Part shown: positions 1-8,895 of the stretch, piece after piece
How the letters are laid out: every line of letters starts with the position of its first letter
Numbering within the stretch: the stretch's first letter is position 1
Source: Pollutimonas sp. M17
Lineage (GTDB): Bacteria > Pseudomonadota > Gammaproteobacteria > Burkholderiales > Burkholderiaceae_B
Direction: 5' to 3'
DNA length: 64,000 nucleotides
Assembly: GCF_025836975.1 (NCBI RefSeq)
Contig: NZ_CP107548.1
Location: 186,001-250,000 of the forward strand
Position numbers and translations under genes: made by a program
Notes under the pieces: generated by a model
Told to the model about the DNA's origin: nothing
Database searches by the model: none
What the model saw: the letters and a program-made list of their open reading frames with translations, nothing else

Positions 1-1
1 G

Positions 2-850
2 GTCGATCTGGCCGAGTCCTCCTTCCGGGCGCTGGTCATCGGCCAACTGGACGATCCGTTTTCCGCGGGCGCCGACCTGAAGGCCATGCTGCCCGCTTTC
101 GAGCAGGGCGGCGCCCAGGCGGTCGAGCCCATACAGCGCGAAATGCAGGATATGGTCCGGCGATTGCGCTATGCGCAGGTTCCCGTCGTGGCGGCCCTGG
201 CCGGAATGGCGCTGGGAGGCGGCTGCGAACTCTCCGTGCATTGCGCCAAGCGGGTGGCGCATTTCGAAACCTACATCGGCCTGGTCGAGGCCGGGATCGG
301 CCTGGTTCCCGGCGCAGGGGGGCTGAGCTATTGCGCCCGGCGCGCGGCCGAGCAGCAGGCGCAGGATGCGCCCGACGCTCCCTTGCTGGCTTTCGTTAAG
401 AAGTTCGCGCTGTCGGTGGCGACCGCCCAGGTATCGAAGTCGGCGCTGGATGCCCGCAAGATAGGCTACCTGCTGCCGTCCGACACCATCGTCATGAATC
501 GCCACGAGCTTCTGTATGTGGCGCTGCGCGAAGCCCTGGCCATGGCGGAATCGGGCTGGCGGGCGCCGCTGCCCGCGCTTTTCCCGGTAGCCGGGCGCGA
601 CGGCGCCGCCACCCTCGAGGCCCAGCTGGTCAACATGAAGGTTGGCGGTTTCATTTCCGATTACGACTTCACGGTAGCCAAAAAGGTGGCGCAGGCGATA
701 TGCGGGGGCGACGTGGATCCGGGATCCATGGTCGACGAGGCCTGGATGCTCAGGCAGGAACGCAAGGCTTTTCTTCACCTGCTGGTCCAGCCACAGACCC
801 AGGAACGCATCGCCGGCCTGCTCAAGACCGGCAAGCCGGTACGCAACTGA
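2..850 (+). CDS. 3-hydroxyacyl-CoA dehydrogenase/enoyl-CoA hydratase, C-terminal part (5' cut by window)
   Basis: The frame is open from base 2, so the gene starts upstream of the window and only about 282 C-terminal codons are seen. Residues such as FSAGADLK and GMALGGGCELSVHC are the oxyanion-hole motifs of the crotonase fold. The tail ending in TGKPVRN resembles the FadN/FadB-type fusions in which the hydratase domain follows the dehydrogenase. The enzyme would hydrate enoyl-CoA and oxidise 3-hydroxyacyl-CoA in beta-oxidation. It is followed after 17 bp by a thiolase, the usual partner. The internal ATG at base 86 is not a real start because homology continues upstream of it. Confidence 0.9.
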   Translation, partial: VDLAESSFRALVIGQLDDPFSAGADLKAMLPAFEQGGAQAVEPIQREMQDMVRRLRYAQVPVVAALAGMALGGGCELSVHCAKRVAHFETYIGLVEAGIGLVPGAGGLSYCARRAAEQQAQDAPDAPLLAFVKKFALSVATAQVSKSALDARKIGYLLPSDTIVMNRHELLYVALREALAMAESGWRAPLPALFPVAGRDGAATLEAQLVNMKVGGFISDYDFTVAKKVAQAICGGDVDPGSMVDEAWMLRQERKAFLHLLVQPQTQERIAGLLKTGKPVRN

Positions 851-867
851 TCAATACGGGAGTCACC

Positions 868-2094
868 ATGGCCACATTGCAACAGGCATACATTGCCGCC
901 GCCACCCGCAGCTCCATCGGCAAGGCGCCGCGCGGCGTCTTTTCGCACACCCGTCCCGACGACCTGCTGGCGACCGTCATACGGGGCTTGCTGGCCCAGG
1001 TTCCCAGCCTGGACCCCGCCGCTGTCGAAGACGCCATCGTCGGCTGCGCGATTCCAGAAGGCCCGCAGGGGCTGAACGTGGCGCGCATCGGCGCGCTGCT
1101 CTCTGGCCTGCCCACATCGGTCGCGGGCGTGACGGTCAACCGCTTCTGCGCGTCGGGCCTGACCGCCGTCGCCATGGCGGCCGACCGCATACGCGTGGGC
1201 GAGGCCGATGTGATCATTGCCGGCGGCACCGAGTCCATGAGCCTGGTGCCGACCATGGGCGTCAGCACCTCGTTCAGTCCGGAGATCTTCCAGCGCGACG
1301 AGAACCTGGGCATCGCCTACGGCATGGGGCTGACGGCCGAGCAAGTGGCCGCGCGATGGAAGGTGTCGCGCGAAGACCAGGATGCCTTCGCCCTGCGTTC
1401 GCACCAGCGCGCCCTGGCGGCCCAGAAGGCGGGCGAATTCGCCGATGAAATCCTGCCCATCGATGTCGTGCGCCGCAAGCCGGATCTGCAAGCCAGCGGC
1501 GGCGTGCTGGATGGTTCGGCGGACGACGACGTCATCGTCAGCCATAAGACGGTGTCGCTGGACGAGGGCCCGCGCCCCGACACCAGCCTGGAGGCCCTGG
1601 CCCGGCTGCGGCCCGCGTTTGCGGCGCGCGGCAGCGTAACGGCGGGCAACAGTTCGCAGGTGTCCGATGGCGCCGGCGCGCTGCTGGTGGTGTCCGAGCG
1701 CGCGCTCAAGACGCATGGACTGACGCCCATCGCCCGCTTCGTTTCCTTCGCCGTCAAAGGCGTGCCGCCCGAAATCATGGGCATAGGCCCTAAAGAGGCC
1801 ATCCCGCATGCACTGAAGCTGGCCGGCCTGAGCCTCGACCAGATCGGCTGGATAGAATTGAACGAAGCCTTTGCCGCGCAATCGCTGGCGGTCATCCGCG
1901 ACCTGGGTTTGAATCCGGACATCGTCAATCCCATGGGCGGCGCCATTGCCCTGGGCCACCCATTGGGCGCCACCGGCGCGATACGGGCGGCCACCGTCAT
2001 CCATGGCCTGCGCCGGCGCAAGCTGGACTATGGCATGCTGACCATGTGCGTGGGCACCGGGATGGGCGCCGCAGGCATATTCCAACGGGTGTGA
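868..2094 (+). CDS. Acetyl-CoA acyltransferase (thiolase)
   Basis: A 408-residue thiolase that cleaves 3-ketoacyl-CoA with CoA in the last step of beta-oxidation. The acylated cysteine is Cys94 in NRFCASGL. The NEAFAAQ motif, the GHPLGATG histidine near residue 364 and the second catalytic Cys near 394 (CVGTGMG) are all present, so the enzyme should be active. The open frame extends upstream to base 700, but ATG 868 has a GGGAG ribosome site just before it and gives the normal family start. It forms an operon with the upstream FadB/FadN-type gene. Confidence 0.93.
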   Translation: MATLQQAYIAAATRSSIGKAPRGVFSHTRPDDLLATVIRGLLAQVPSLDPAAVEDAIVGCAIPEGPQGLNVARIGALLSGLPTSVAGVTVNRFCASGLTAVAMAADRIRVGEADVIIAGGTESMSLVPTMGVSTSFSPEIFQRDENLGIAYGMGLTAEQVAARWKVSREDQDAFALRSHQRALAAQKAGEFADEILPIDVVRRKPDLQASGGVLDGSADDDVIVSHKTVSLDEGPRPDTSLEALARLRPAFAARGSVTAGNSSQVSDGAGALLVVSERALKTHGLTPIARFVSFAVKGVPPEIMGIGPKEAIPHALKLAGLSLDQIGWIELNEAFAAQSLAVIRDLGLNPDIVNPMGGAIALGHPLGATGAIRAATVIHGLRRRKLDYGMLTMCVGTGMGAAGIFQRV

Positions 2095-2116
2095 ATCATG
2101 CCGGGCGGGCGGCGCC

Positions 2117-2995
2117 TCAGCTGCGGGCGGCCTTGCCGCCGATGAAGCCCGTGGCCAGCAAGGTGCCGACCAGCACGATGGCCGCGCCCAGGATCACATT
2201 GATCGTCAAGGGCTCGTCCAGCAGCAGCACGCCCCAGAACACGCCAAAGGGCGGTGCCAGGAAGGTCACGGTGATGGACTTCGAGGCGCCCACCCTGGCC
2301 ACCAGCCGATAGAAGATCAGGTAGGCGATGCCGGTGCATAAAATGGCCAGGCAGGTCACCGAGGCCCAGGACAGGGCCGCAATCGGCGTATCCGGCCAGG
2401 TCAGCAGCGACAGGGGAAGCAGCACGATGGATGCCGCGATCATGCTGCCCGTGGCGCAGGCGATGGGCGCCACGCCATGCAGGTATTTGCTGAGATGGCA
2501 GGCGCCCAGGCCGTAGAAGAAGGGGCCGCCCAGGGCGATGACGACCACCCATCCTTCGCCTCCCGGGACGAACGACAATTTGTCCAGCATCAGCACCACG
2601 ATGCCCGCAAAGCCGATGGCAAGCCCCAGCACGCGCGCCCAGGACAGCCGTTCGCGCAGCCAGGCCCAGGCGATGATGCCGCCGAACAAGGGCACCATGG
2701 CATTGACGATGGACAAGGTGCCCGCCATCATGGTCTGCACGGCATAGCTCAGGCACAGGAATGGCATCGCCACATTCAGCACGCCGGCCACAGCCATGGC
2801 CTTCCAGTGGGCGATGATCGCCGCGCCGTTATGCGTGACTACGGTCACCCCCAGCAGGAACAGCGCGCTGATGCCCACGCGCATGGCGATCAGGGGTATG
2901 GGACCGAAATCCTCGATGGCCACCCGCATGAACATGAACGAGCTGCCCCACAGGGAGGCCAGCAGGAAGAGATTGCGCAGATCGGTGGCTTGCAT
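2117..2995 (-). CDS. EamA/DMT-family transporter
   Basis: A 292-residue integral membrane protein with about ten hydrophobic segments arranged as two repeated EamA domains (roughly residues 5-140 and 150-285), typical of drug/metabolite exporters. Recognisable stretches are LWGSSFMFMRVAI at the N terminus and a second-repeat ASVTCLAILCTGIAYLIFYR. The substrate cannot be told from sequence. It converges on the thiolase and is divergent from rfbC, with about 115 bp between them. A second, distinct EamA gene lies at 21642. Confidence 0.85.
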   Translation of the reverse strand: MQATDLRNLFLLASLWGSSFMFMRVAIEDFGPIPLIAMRVGISALFLLGVTVVTHNGAAIIAHWKAMAVAGVLNVAMPFLCLSYAVQTMMAGTLSIVNAMVPLFGGIIAWAWLRERLSWARVLGLAIGFAGIVVLMLDKLSFVPGGEGWVVVIALGGPFFYGLGACHLSKYLHGVAPIACATGSMIAASIVLLPLSLLTWPDTPIAALSWASVTCLAILCTGIAYLIFYRLVARVGASKSITVTFLAPPFGVFWGVLLLDEPLTINVILGAAIVLVGTLLATGFIGGKAARS

Positions 2996-3109
2996 GGTCG
3001 GATGGAGCCTGGATGAGGCCGGATGGGCAAGTTCGGAATTGTAGGCCCTTTACCGGTAAAATCACGCTCACCGGCGGCCCCCGGCTGCCAGCTTCATAGG
3101 GAATGCGCC

Positions 3110-3718
3110 ATGAAGGTGCTCGATACCAGGCTGCCAGGCGTGAAGCGCATCGAACCCGCCGTGCATACCGACGATCGAGGCCACTTCCTGGAAAGCTACC
3201 AGGCCCGGCGCTATGCCCAACTGCTGGGCGCCCCTGTCAATTTCGTGCAGGACAACTGCAGCCATTCCCGCAAAGGGGTGCTGCGCGGCCTGCATTACCA
3301 AGTGCGGCATCCGCAAGGCAAGCTGATACGCGTATCGCAGGGTGCCGTCTTCGACGTGGCGGTGGACTTGCGCCCCGATTCGCCCACATTCGGCCAATGG
3401 GAAGGCCTGGTCCTGGAGGCGGAGCCGTACGCGCCCCGGGCCGGCTACGCCGCGGCGCCGTCCCAGTTGTGGGTACCGCCCGGCTTCGCCCATGGCTTCC
3501 TGGTGTTGTCCGAGAGCGCGACGGTGGACTACAAATGCACCGATTACTACCATCCCGAAGACGAAGCCTGCCTGCGATGGGACGATCCCGATCTGGCCAT
3601 AGCATGGCCGCAAGCGGATCCCATCCTGTCTGACCGCGATCGGCAGGGCGATACCCTGAAGGCTTTGCAGCGGGCGGGCCGGTTGCCTGTGACGGGAACC
3701 AGCCTGGCGGACGCCTGA
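3110..3718 (+). CDS. rfbC: dTDP-4-dehydrorhamnose 3,5-epimerase
   Basis: A 202-residue RmlC cupin that epimerises dTDP-4-keto-6-deoxyglucose at C3 and C5 during dTDP-L-rhamnose synthesis. The family motifs DNCSHSRKGVLRGLHYQ (catalytic His in LRGLHYQ), PQGKLIRV and WVPPGFAHGF are present, and the length is slightly above the usual 180-190. The start ATG is preceded by AGGGAA (about 3098-3103). A TAAAAT hexamer at 3057-3062 is a possible -10 element. It is separated by one base from rfbD, so the two are co-transcribed. Confidence 0.95.
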   Translation: MKVLDTRLPGVKRIEPAVHTDDRGHFLESYQARRYAQLLGAPVNFVQDNCSHSRKGVLRGLHYQVRHPQGKLIRVSQGAVFDVAVDLRPDSPTFGQWEGLVLEAEPYAPRAGYAAAPSQLWVPPGFAHGFLVLSESATVDYKCTDYYHPEDEACLRWDDPDLAIAWPQADPILSDRDRQGDTLKALQRAGRLPVTGTSLADA

Positions 3719-3719
3719 C

Positions 3720-4592
3720 TTGAACGTCGTATTGACCGGCGCAAGCGGGCAGCTGGGACGCTGCCTGCATGATCGGCTTCCGGCCGATTGGGATCTGGCC
3801 GGCCTGACACGCGCCGAGTTGGATATCACCGACGGCCGCGCCGTTGCCCGGGTGCTGGCCCGCCTCCGGCCGGATTGCATCGTCAACGCCGCCGCCTATA
3901 CCGCGGTGGACCAGGCCGAGCGCGAACCCGATGCGGCCATGGCGGTCAACGAGCAGGGCGCCCGCCACCTGGCGCGGGCCGCCTGCGATATCGGGGCGCG
4001 CCTGATCCATATCTCAACCGATTACGTCTTCGATGGGCACGCGTCGCGGCCATATGCCGAGCTCGATTCCGGCAATCCGCTGAATGCCTACGGACGCAGC
4101 AAGCTGCTGGGCGAACGCGCCCTGCGGCAGGCATGTCCGTCCAGCCTGGTCTTGCGCACATCATGGCTATATAGCGAATACGGCGGCAATTTCGTCAAGA
4201 CCATGCTGCGCATGGCAAGGGCCGCCGGCACCGATGCGCCGGCCATCCGCGTGGTGAACGACCAGTTCGGCTGTCCCACCTACGCGGGCGACCTGGCCGA
4301 TGCCGTGATCAGGCTGGCGGGGTCGGACCCGGCCGCCTCGGGCATTTACCATTATTGCGGCGCCGACGTCATGTCGTGGCATGGATTCGCGCAGGAGGTG
4401 TTCGATTGCGCAGGCCGGCGGGATGCGGCCTTTCCGGTACCGAGACTGGTGGGCATCGCCGGCAGCGACTACCCCAGCCTGGCCAGGCGGCCGGCTTATT
4501 CCGCTTTGTCGTGCGAGAAAATCGAAGCGCTGGGCATGCGCCGCGCGAGCTTGCGCGACGCCTTGCCCAAAGTGCTTGCCCGCCTTATTTGA
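3720..4592 (+). CDS. rfbD: dTDP-4-dehydrorhamnose reductase
   Basis: A 290-residue short-chain dehydrogenase that reduces dTDP-4-keto-L-rhamnose to dTDP-L-rhamnose. It shows the NAD(P)-binding GASGQLGRCL, the NAAAYTAVDQAE segment, STDYVFDG with the catalytic Thr/Ser region, and YGRSKLLGE with the catalytic YxxxK. No ATG fits near the domain start, so translation probably begins at TTG 3720, one base after the rfbC stop, by translational coupling. The 3' end overlaps the convergent pgi by 8 bp. The other rhamnose genes are not adjacent: rfbB is at 23742 and rfbA is not in the window. Confidence 0.94.
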   Translation: MNVVLTGASGQLGRCLHDRLPADWDLAGLTRAELDITDGRAVARVLARLRPDCIVNAAAYTAVDQAEREPDAAMAVNEQGARHLARAACDIGARLIHISTDYVFDGHASRPYAELDSGNPLNAYGRSKLLGERALRQACPSSLVLRTSWLYSEYGGNFVKTMLRMARAAGTDAPAIRVVNDQFGCPTYAGDLADAVIRLAGSDPAASGIYHYCGADVMSWHGFAQEVFDCAGRRDAAFPVPRLVGIAGSDYPSLARRPAYSALSCEKIEALGMRRASLRDALPKVLARLI

Positions 4593-6183
4593 ATGAAGCG
4601 CCGAAAGTCTGCACCCAATGCGCGGTGGAGGCATCGTGCCTGGGGTCGATATCCTTGCCCGCAAGTTCGCCCATGATGCCCTTGGCCAGCACCTTGCCGT
4701 ACTCCACGCCCCATTGATCAAAGGGGTTGATGCCCCAGACCACGGCTTGCACGAAGACCTTGTGCTCGTAAAGGGCCAGCAGGGCGCCCAGCGTGTAGGG
4801 CGACAGGCGGGGCAGCACGATCAGGTTGGACGGGCGTCCTCCGGCATGCACGCGGTGGTGGGCCAGCCACTGGGCCTTCGCTTTCGGCATGCCGGCATCC
4901 AGGCATTCTTTCAGGGCCTCTTCATAGGTCTTGCCCTTGAGTAGCGCTTCGCGCTGCGCCAGGCAGTTGGCCAGAAGGCTTTTGTGATGCTCGGGCCAGC
5001 CGTGGTCGGCGTGCTGGCAGACGATGAAGTCCACCGGCGCGCCATCGCTGCCCTGGTGCAGCCACTGGAAAAAAGTATGTTGCGCATCGGTGCCGGGCAT
5101 GCCCCACACGGCGGGGCCGGTGCGCACACCCGCCGGCTGGCCCGACAGGTTCACCGACTTGCCTAGCGATTCCATTTCAAGCTGCTGGATATAAGGCACC
5201 AGATTGGACAGGCGGAAGTCGTAAGGCGCGATATTCAGCGAGCCATAGTCCAGCACGCTGCGATTGACGATGCCCGACAGGGCCATCTGCACCGGCGCAT
5301 TCTGGTCCAAAGGCGCTTCGGCGAAGTGGGCGTCCATGGCGGCGGCGCCGGCCTGCATGCCGGCGACCACGTCGGCATTGACCGCCAGCGCGGTGGTCAG
5401 GCTTACGGCCGACCAGAGCGAAAAGCGCCCACCCACCCAGTCCCAGAAGGTAAAGATATGCGGCTCGGGCACGCCCCAGGCCTTGGCGACATCCGGCCTT
5501 GCGGTAATGGCGACGATCTGCTCGTAGGGGTTTTCAACGCCCGAGGCCTTCAGCCATTCCAGCGCGCGCTGGCCATTTTGCAGCGTTTCGGCCGTCGTGA
5601 ACGATTTGGACGCCAGCACGATCAGCGTATCGTGCGGATCGAGCCCCGACAGCCCGCCTTGTATGGCGTGGCCGTCGATGTTGGCCACGAAATGAACCTG
5701 CCGCCAGGTGCCGGCGTAGCCGAAGGCGCTGACCGCGAGCCGCACGCCCCAGTCGCTGCCGCCGATGCCGATATGCACGATGCTGCGCCACCGCCGTTCG
5801 GAGTCGGCCAGACGCACGAACTCGTTCAGCCGCTGCCTTTCGGCGGCCACTTCATCGATGGGGGCGGGGGCGCGCAGGGCGGTGTGCCAGGCTGCGCGCT
5901 CTTCGGTTGCATTGGCGACGCCGCCCGAAAGCAGGCGTTCGCGCATCTGCGGGAAACCGCGAGCCGCCAGCAGGGCCTCGCCGGCCTGCGTGAGCGCGGG
6001 CGAACTGCTTTGCCCGCTGATGTCCAGGTCTATGCCTGCGGCATTCAGCACGCGCAGGCTGTGGACATGGATACGGGATTCGGCGGCCGCTTTCTCGAAT
6101 GCCGACCATTCGGGCATGTCGTTCAAACGGGGGAACTCGGACGCGGTGGGCAAAGCACCGGGCATGGACGGGTCGCTGGCCAC
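4585..6183 (-). CDS. pgi: Glucose-6-phosphate isomerase
   Basis: A 532-residue cytoplasmic enzyme interconverting glucose-6-phosphate and fructose-6-phosphate. Diagnostic stretches are GIGGSDWGVRLAV, the phosphate loop VLASKSFTTAET, the catalytic Glu in QLEMESLGKSVN, the His in FFQWLHQGSD and the C-terminal Lys in DQWGVEYGKVLA. The start is GTG at 6183, supported by AAGGAG five bases upstream. Its 3' end overlaps rfbD by 8 bp in convergent orientation. It fits the sugar-nucleotide theme of its neighbours but is also a core glycolytic or gluconeogenic enzyme. Confidence 0.95.
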   Translation of the reverse strand: MASDPSMPGALPTASEFPRLNDMPEWSAFEKAAAESRIHVHSLRVLNAAGIDLDISGQSSSPALTQAGEALLAARGFPQMRERLLSGGVANATEERAAWHTALRAPAPIDEVAAERQRLNEFVRLADSERRWRSIVHIGIGGSDWGVRLAVSAFGYAGTWRQVHFVANIDGHAIQGGLSGLDPHDTLIVLASKSFTTAETLQNGQRALEWLKASGVENPYEQIVAITARPDVAKAWGVPEPHIFTFWDWVGGRFSLWSAVSLTTALAVNADVVAGMQAGAAAMDAHFAEAPLDQNAPVQMALSGIVNRSVLDYGSLNIAPYDFRLSNLVPYIQQLEMESLGKSVNLSGQPAGVRTGPAVWGMPGTDAQHTFFQWLHQGSDGAPVDFIVCQHADHGWPEHHKSLLANCLAQREALLKGKTYEEALKECLDAGMPKAKAQWLAHHRVHAGGRPSNLIVLPRLSPYTLGALLALYEHKVFVQAVVWGINPFDQWGVEYGKVLAKGIMGELAGKDIDPRHDASTAHWVQTFGASFK

Positions 6184-6307
6184 TGGGGCTCCTTATAGAG
6201 CAAAAACAATCGTTCAACGATTGTATGCCTATAACCCAAGGCTATGCGATTCCGGCTTGTTCAAGAGGGCTGCCCCCAGGCGCTTGAAGGCGCCAGGTCG
6301 CGGGGCG

Positions 6308-6565
6308 TCAGCGGCGGCGCTGGCTGGCGGCGCCCGGTGCGCGACCGGCGATGTGGCGGAAAGTGATGCGGCCTTTGCTGAGATCGTAAGGGGACATTTC
6401 CAGCGAAACCTTGTCGCCGGCGAGGATGCGGATATGGTGTTTGCGCATCTTGCCGCCCGTATAGGCGACGACGGGATGCCCATTGTCCAGCGTGACACGA
6501 AAGCGGGAGTCGGGAAGGACCTCGGTGACGAGACCACCCATTTCAATCAATTCTTCTTTGGCCAT
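6308..6565 (-). CDS. infA: Translation initiation factor IF-1
   Basis: An 85-residue S1/OB-fold protein. [44 protein letters not shown] and [21 protein letters not shown] (described here in part) match IF-1 along its length. It carries about a dozen extra C-terminal residues rich in Arg and Ala. It would bind the ribosomal A site during initiation. AGGA sits about seven bases before the ATG. It is monocistronic and not next to ribosomal protein genes. Betaproteobacteria often carry a second infA of this kind, so this may be the accessory copy. Confidence 0.92.
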   Translation of the reverse strand: MAKEELIEMGGLVTEVLPDSRFRVTLDNGHPVVAYTGGKMRKHHIRILAGDKVSLEMSPYDLSKGRITFRHIAGRAPGAASQRRR

Positions 6566-7080
6566 AGATTAGTTCCTGTGAACGTGAATAAAAAAGTACC
6601 CGTGGCCGGACTCGCTATGCGTGGCATCCGGCAAACCGCGTGTTGCAGTTGAAAGTGGACAGGTGCTTCGTGACGCCTATCGTGGCGTGGGTGCTGCGGC
6701 GCGGATGGAGCCGAACCGTGTATTGGAAAATATCAGCGCGGATGGCAAAACCAGGGACATGTCTTGTCCGGCTTGTGCCTGGAGCTTGCGTCAAAGCAAA
6801 GATGCCGACGTTAAATGCGCAGGCGAAATCTAGCGATGCCTGCCAAATTGAAGATGTTTTCAGCTTCCCAATGATATCACACATGGCGTGAATGGTCTTT
6901 CAGGCTGGCCGCGCAGGCCGCCACGGATGTGCGCGGCCGTGTCCGGCAGGCCGCGCGCAAGCCCTTTCCAAAGGCGAAGTGCCGCTTTTGCAATGCGAAA
7001 GCCGGCGCCAAATGAATTGCTATAAGATGCTTTTCAACTACTAGAACAGCTTCATCAACAAAGCAACGGAGACAAGAAAC
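6566..7080. other. Intergenic region, no gene recognised
   Basis: These 515 bases between the divergent infA and the ABC binding-protein gene hold no frame with recognisable protein features. The region is less GC-rich than its flanks around 6580-6890. Promoters for both flanking genes must lie here. A TATAAG at 7021-7026 is a possible -10 for the ABC operon, but no convincing -35 is spaced 16-18 bases before it. Confidence 0.4.
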
Positions 7081-8289
7081 ATGGGCATCAAATTCAAGAA
7101 TGCGGCATTGGCCTTGGCGCTGGGCGCGCTCTTCATTCCTGTGCAAAGCCAGGCGCAAAGCGATTCGGTAAAGATCGCGTTCATCACCGACATGTCGGGC
7201 CTGTATTCGGATTTCGACGGCCCCGGCGGCCTGGATGCGGTCAGGATGGCTGTCAGCGACTTCGGCGGCAAGGTGCTGGGCAAGCCGGTCGAGGTGCTCT
7301 TTGCCGATCACCAGAACAAGGCCGACATCGCGGCCAACCGGGCGCGCCAATGGTGGGACCAGGACAACGTCGATCTGGTGATCGGCGGTTCCAACTCGTC
7401 GGCCTCACTGGCGATCAGCAATATTTCCAAGGAAAAGCAGAAAGTCTTCATCAGCGCGGGCGCCGGCGCCGACAGCCTGACCGAGGAGGCATGCCAGCCC
7501 TACATGGTCCGCTATACCTATTCGACTTCGGCGCACGCCATCGGCACGGCAACGGCCATGGTGCGCGACGGCGGAAAGAAATGGTACTTCGTCACGGCCG
7601 ACTACGCTTTCGGCCATTCGCTTGAAAAGGCCAGCGCCAACGTGGTCAAGGCCCAGGGCGGCGAGGTTCTTGGCGCCGTCCGCCATCCCCTGAGCACGGC
7701 TGATTTCTCGTCCTTCCTGATGCAGGCCCAAGCCTCCGGCGCCGATGTCGTGGGCCTGGCCAACGGTGGGGGAGACCTCATCAATTCCATCAAGACGGCC
7801 AAGGAATTCGGCATCGCAAAAACCATGCGCCTGGCGGGCCTGATGGTTTTCATTACCGACGTGCACAGCCTGGGGCTGGAGACCACCGCGGGCATGTACC
7901 TGACCGACGGCTGGTATTGGGACAAGGACGACGCGTCGCGCGAGTTCTCCAAGCGCTTCTATGAGAAGCACCAGAAGATGCCCACCACCTTCCAGGCGGG
8001 CGACTACTCGGCCACCCTGACCTACCTGAAAGCGGTCAAGGCCGCCGGCACCACCGAGGCCGATGCGGTCATGAAAGAACTCAAGTCCATGAAGATCGAC
8101 GACATGTTCGCCAAGGGCTATGTGCGCGCCGACGGCACGATGGTGCACGACATGTACCTGATGCAGGTCAAGACTCCGGCCGAATCGAAAGCGCCGTGGG
8201 ACTACTACAAGACGGTGGCCACGATTCCGGGCGACGAAGCCTACGTGCCGACCAAGACAGGCGTGTGCCCGCTGATGCCGAAAAGCTGA
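7081..8289 (+). CDS. Branched-chain-amino-acid-type ABC transporter substrate-binding protein
   Basis: A 402-residue periplasmic protein with a Sec signal peptide ending near residue 25 (hydrophobic core ALALALGALFIPV, then QSQAQ). The mature start KIAFITDMSGLYSDFDGPGG and the two-lobe type I fold with repeated GADVVGLANGGGD and AGDYSATLTYLKAV segments are those of the HAAT (Liv/Urt-like) family. That family binds amino acids, amides, aromatic acids or other small anions, and the ligand here is unknown. It is the first gene of a set including decarboxylase, dehydrogenases and livGFHM-like genes, so the ligand is probably the substrate of those enzymes. Confidence 0.9.
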   Translation: MGIKFKNAALALALGALFIPVQSQAQSDSVKIAFITDMSGLYSDFDGPGGLDAVRMAVSDFGGKVLGKPVEVLFADHQNKADIAANRARQWWDQDNVDLVIGGSNSSASLAISNISKEKQKVFISAGAGADSLTEEACQPYMVRYTYSTSAHAIGTATAMVRDGGKKWYFVTADYAFGHSLEKASANVVKAQGGEVLGAVRHPLSTADFSSFLMQAQASGADVVGLANGGGDLINSIKTAKEFGIAKTMRLAGLMVFITDVHSLGLETTAGMYLTDGWYWDKDDASREFSKRFYEKHQKMPTTFQAGDYSATLTYLKAVKAAGTTEADAVMKELKSMKIDDMFAKGYVRADGTMVHDMYLMQVKTPAESKAPWDYYKTVATIPGDEAYVPTKTGVCPLMPKS

Positions 8290-8307
8290 TCGAATTCAAG
8301 CCAACGA

Positions 8308-8345
8308 ACGCGCTGCCGCCTTGCCTGATGCAAGCGGCAACGCGT
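8308..8345 (+). promoter_or_regulatory. Intercistronic stem-loop
   Basis: The bases 8308-8324 and 8330-8345 form a near-complete inverted repeat (ACGCG...TTGC pairing with GCAA...CGCGT) with one bulged C, one mismatch and a CTGAT loop. There is no following T-run, so it is not a classical terminator. Its position directly after a binding-protein gene suggests an mRNA-stabilising or processing element that keeps the binding protein more abundant than downstream products. Confidence 0.5.
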
Positions 8346-8379
8346 CGACATTTTCAATGAAGGAAAAGGTGGTTTTCAA

Positions 8380-8895
8380 ATGAGCAAGGAATGGGTTACA
8401 GACGTGTACGGCACGATCAAGGCCATAGGCGTGCGGCAGGTCGCTTATGTGCCCGATGCGGGCCACACGCAATTGATCAAGCTGTGCGATGCCGACCCCG
8501 ACATCCATTCGGTGTCCCTGACGACTGAAGAGGAAGGCGTGGCGATGCTGGGTGGCGCATGGCTGGGCGGCCAGAAAGGCATGATGCTAATCCAGTCCAG
8601 CGGCGTCGGCAATTGCATCAACATGCTTGCATTGATCCAGGAATGCCGCATGCCATTCCTGACCCTGGTCACCATGCGCGGCGAATGGGGCGAGTTCAAT
8701 CCCTGGCAGTGTCCAATGGGGCAATCGACCCAGGCCGTGCTTGAAAGCGCGGGCGTGTTCGTCGTGCGTGCGGACAACGAAAAAGAAATACCCGAAACGG
8801 TTCGCGCCGCCGCCTTGCTGGCATTCAATTCGAACCGCGCGGTAGCCGTATTGATCAGCCAGAAGGTTCTGGGCATCAAAGACTTTAACAAGTGA
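8380..8895 (+). CDS. Thiamine-diphosphate-dependent decarboxylase, alpha (PYR-domain) subunit
   Basis: A 171-residue protein equal to the N-terminal pyrimidine-binding domain of TPP enzymes. The TTEEEGVAMLGGAWLGG stretch carries the conserved catalytic glutamate (Glu50-52), and SSGVGNCINMLAL matches the SGLGNSINAL-type motif of sulfopyruvate decarboxylase ComD and phosphonopyruvate decarboxylase. Its partner subunit follows with a 4-bp overlap, the split arrangement known for ComDE. The reaction is therefore probably non-oxidative decarboxylation of a C3 2-oxo acid with a strongly anionic 3-substituent. Sulfopyruvate specificity is inference, and phosphonopyruvate or another oxo acid is possible. 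Confidence 0.8.
   Translation: MSKEWVTDVYGTIKAIGVRQVAYVPDAGHTQLIKLCDADPDIHSVSLTTEEEGVAMLGGAWLGGQKGMMLIQSSGVGNCINMLALIQECRMPFLTLVTMRGEWGEFNPWQCPMGQSTQAVLESAGVFVVRADNEKEIPETVRAAALLAFNSNRAVAVLISQKVLGIKDFNK

Noticed and set aside
775-2085. Long open frame antisense to the thiolase
   Set aside because: It has the Ala/Gly/Arg/His-rich composition of a shadow frame in high-GC DNA, and the + strand thiolase is fully supported by catalytic motifs.
6621-6891. Small frames in the infA upstream gap
   Set aside because: Two overlapping frames of 70-83 codons have no start context and no conserved-looking features.
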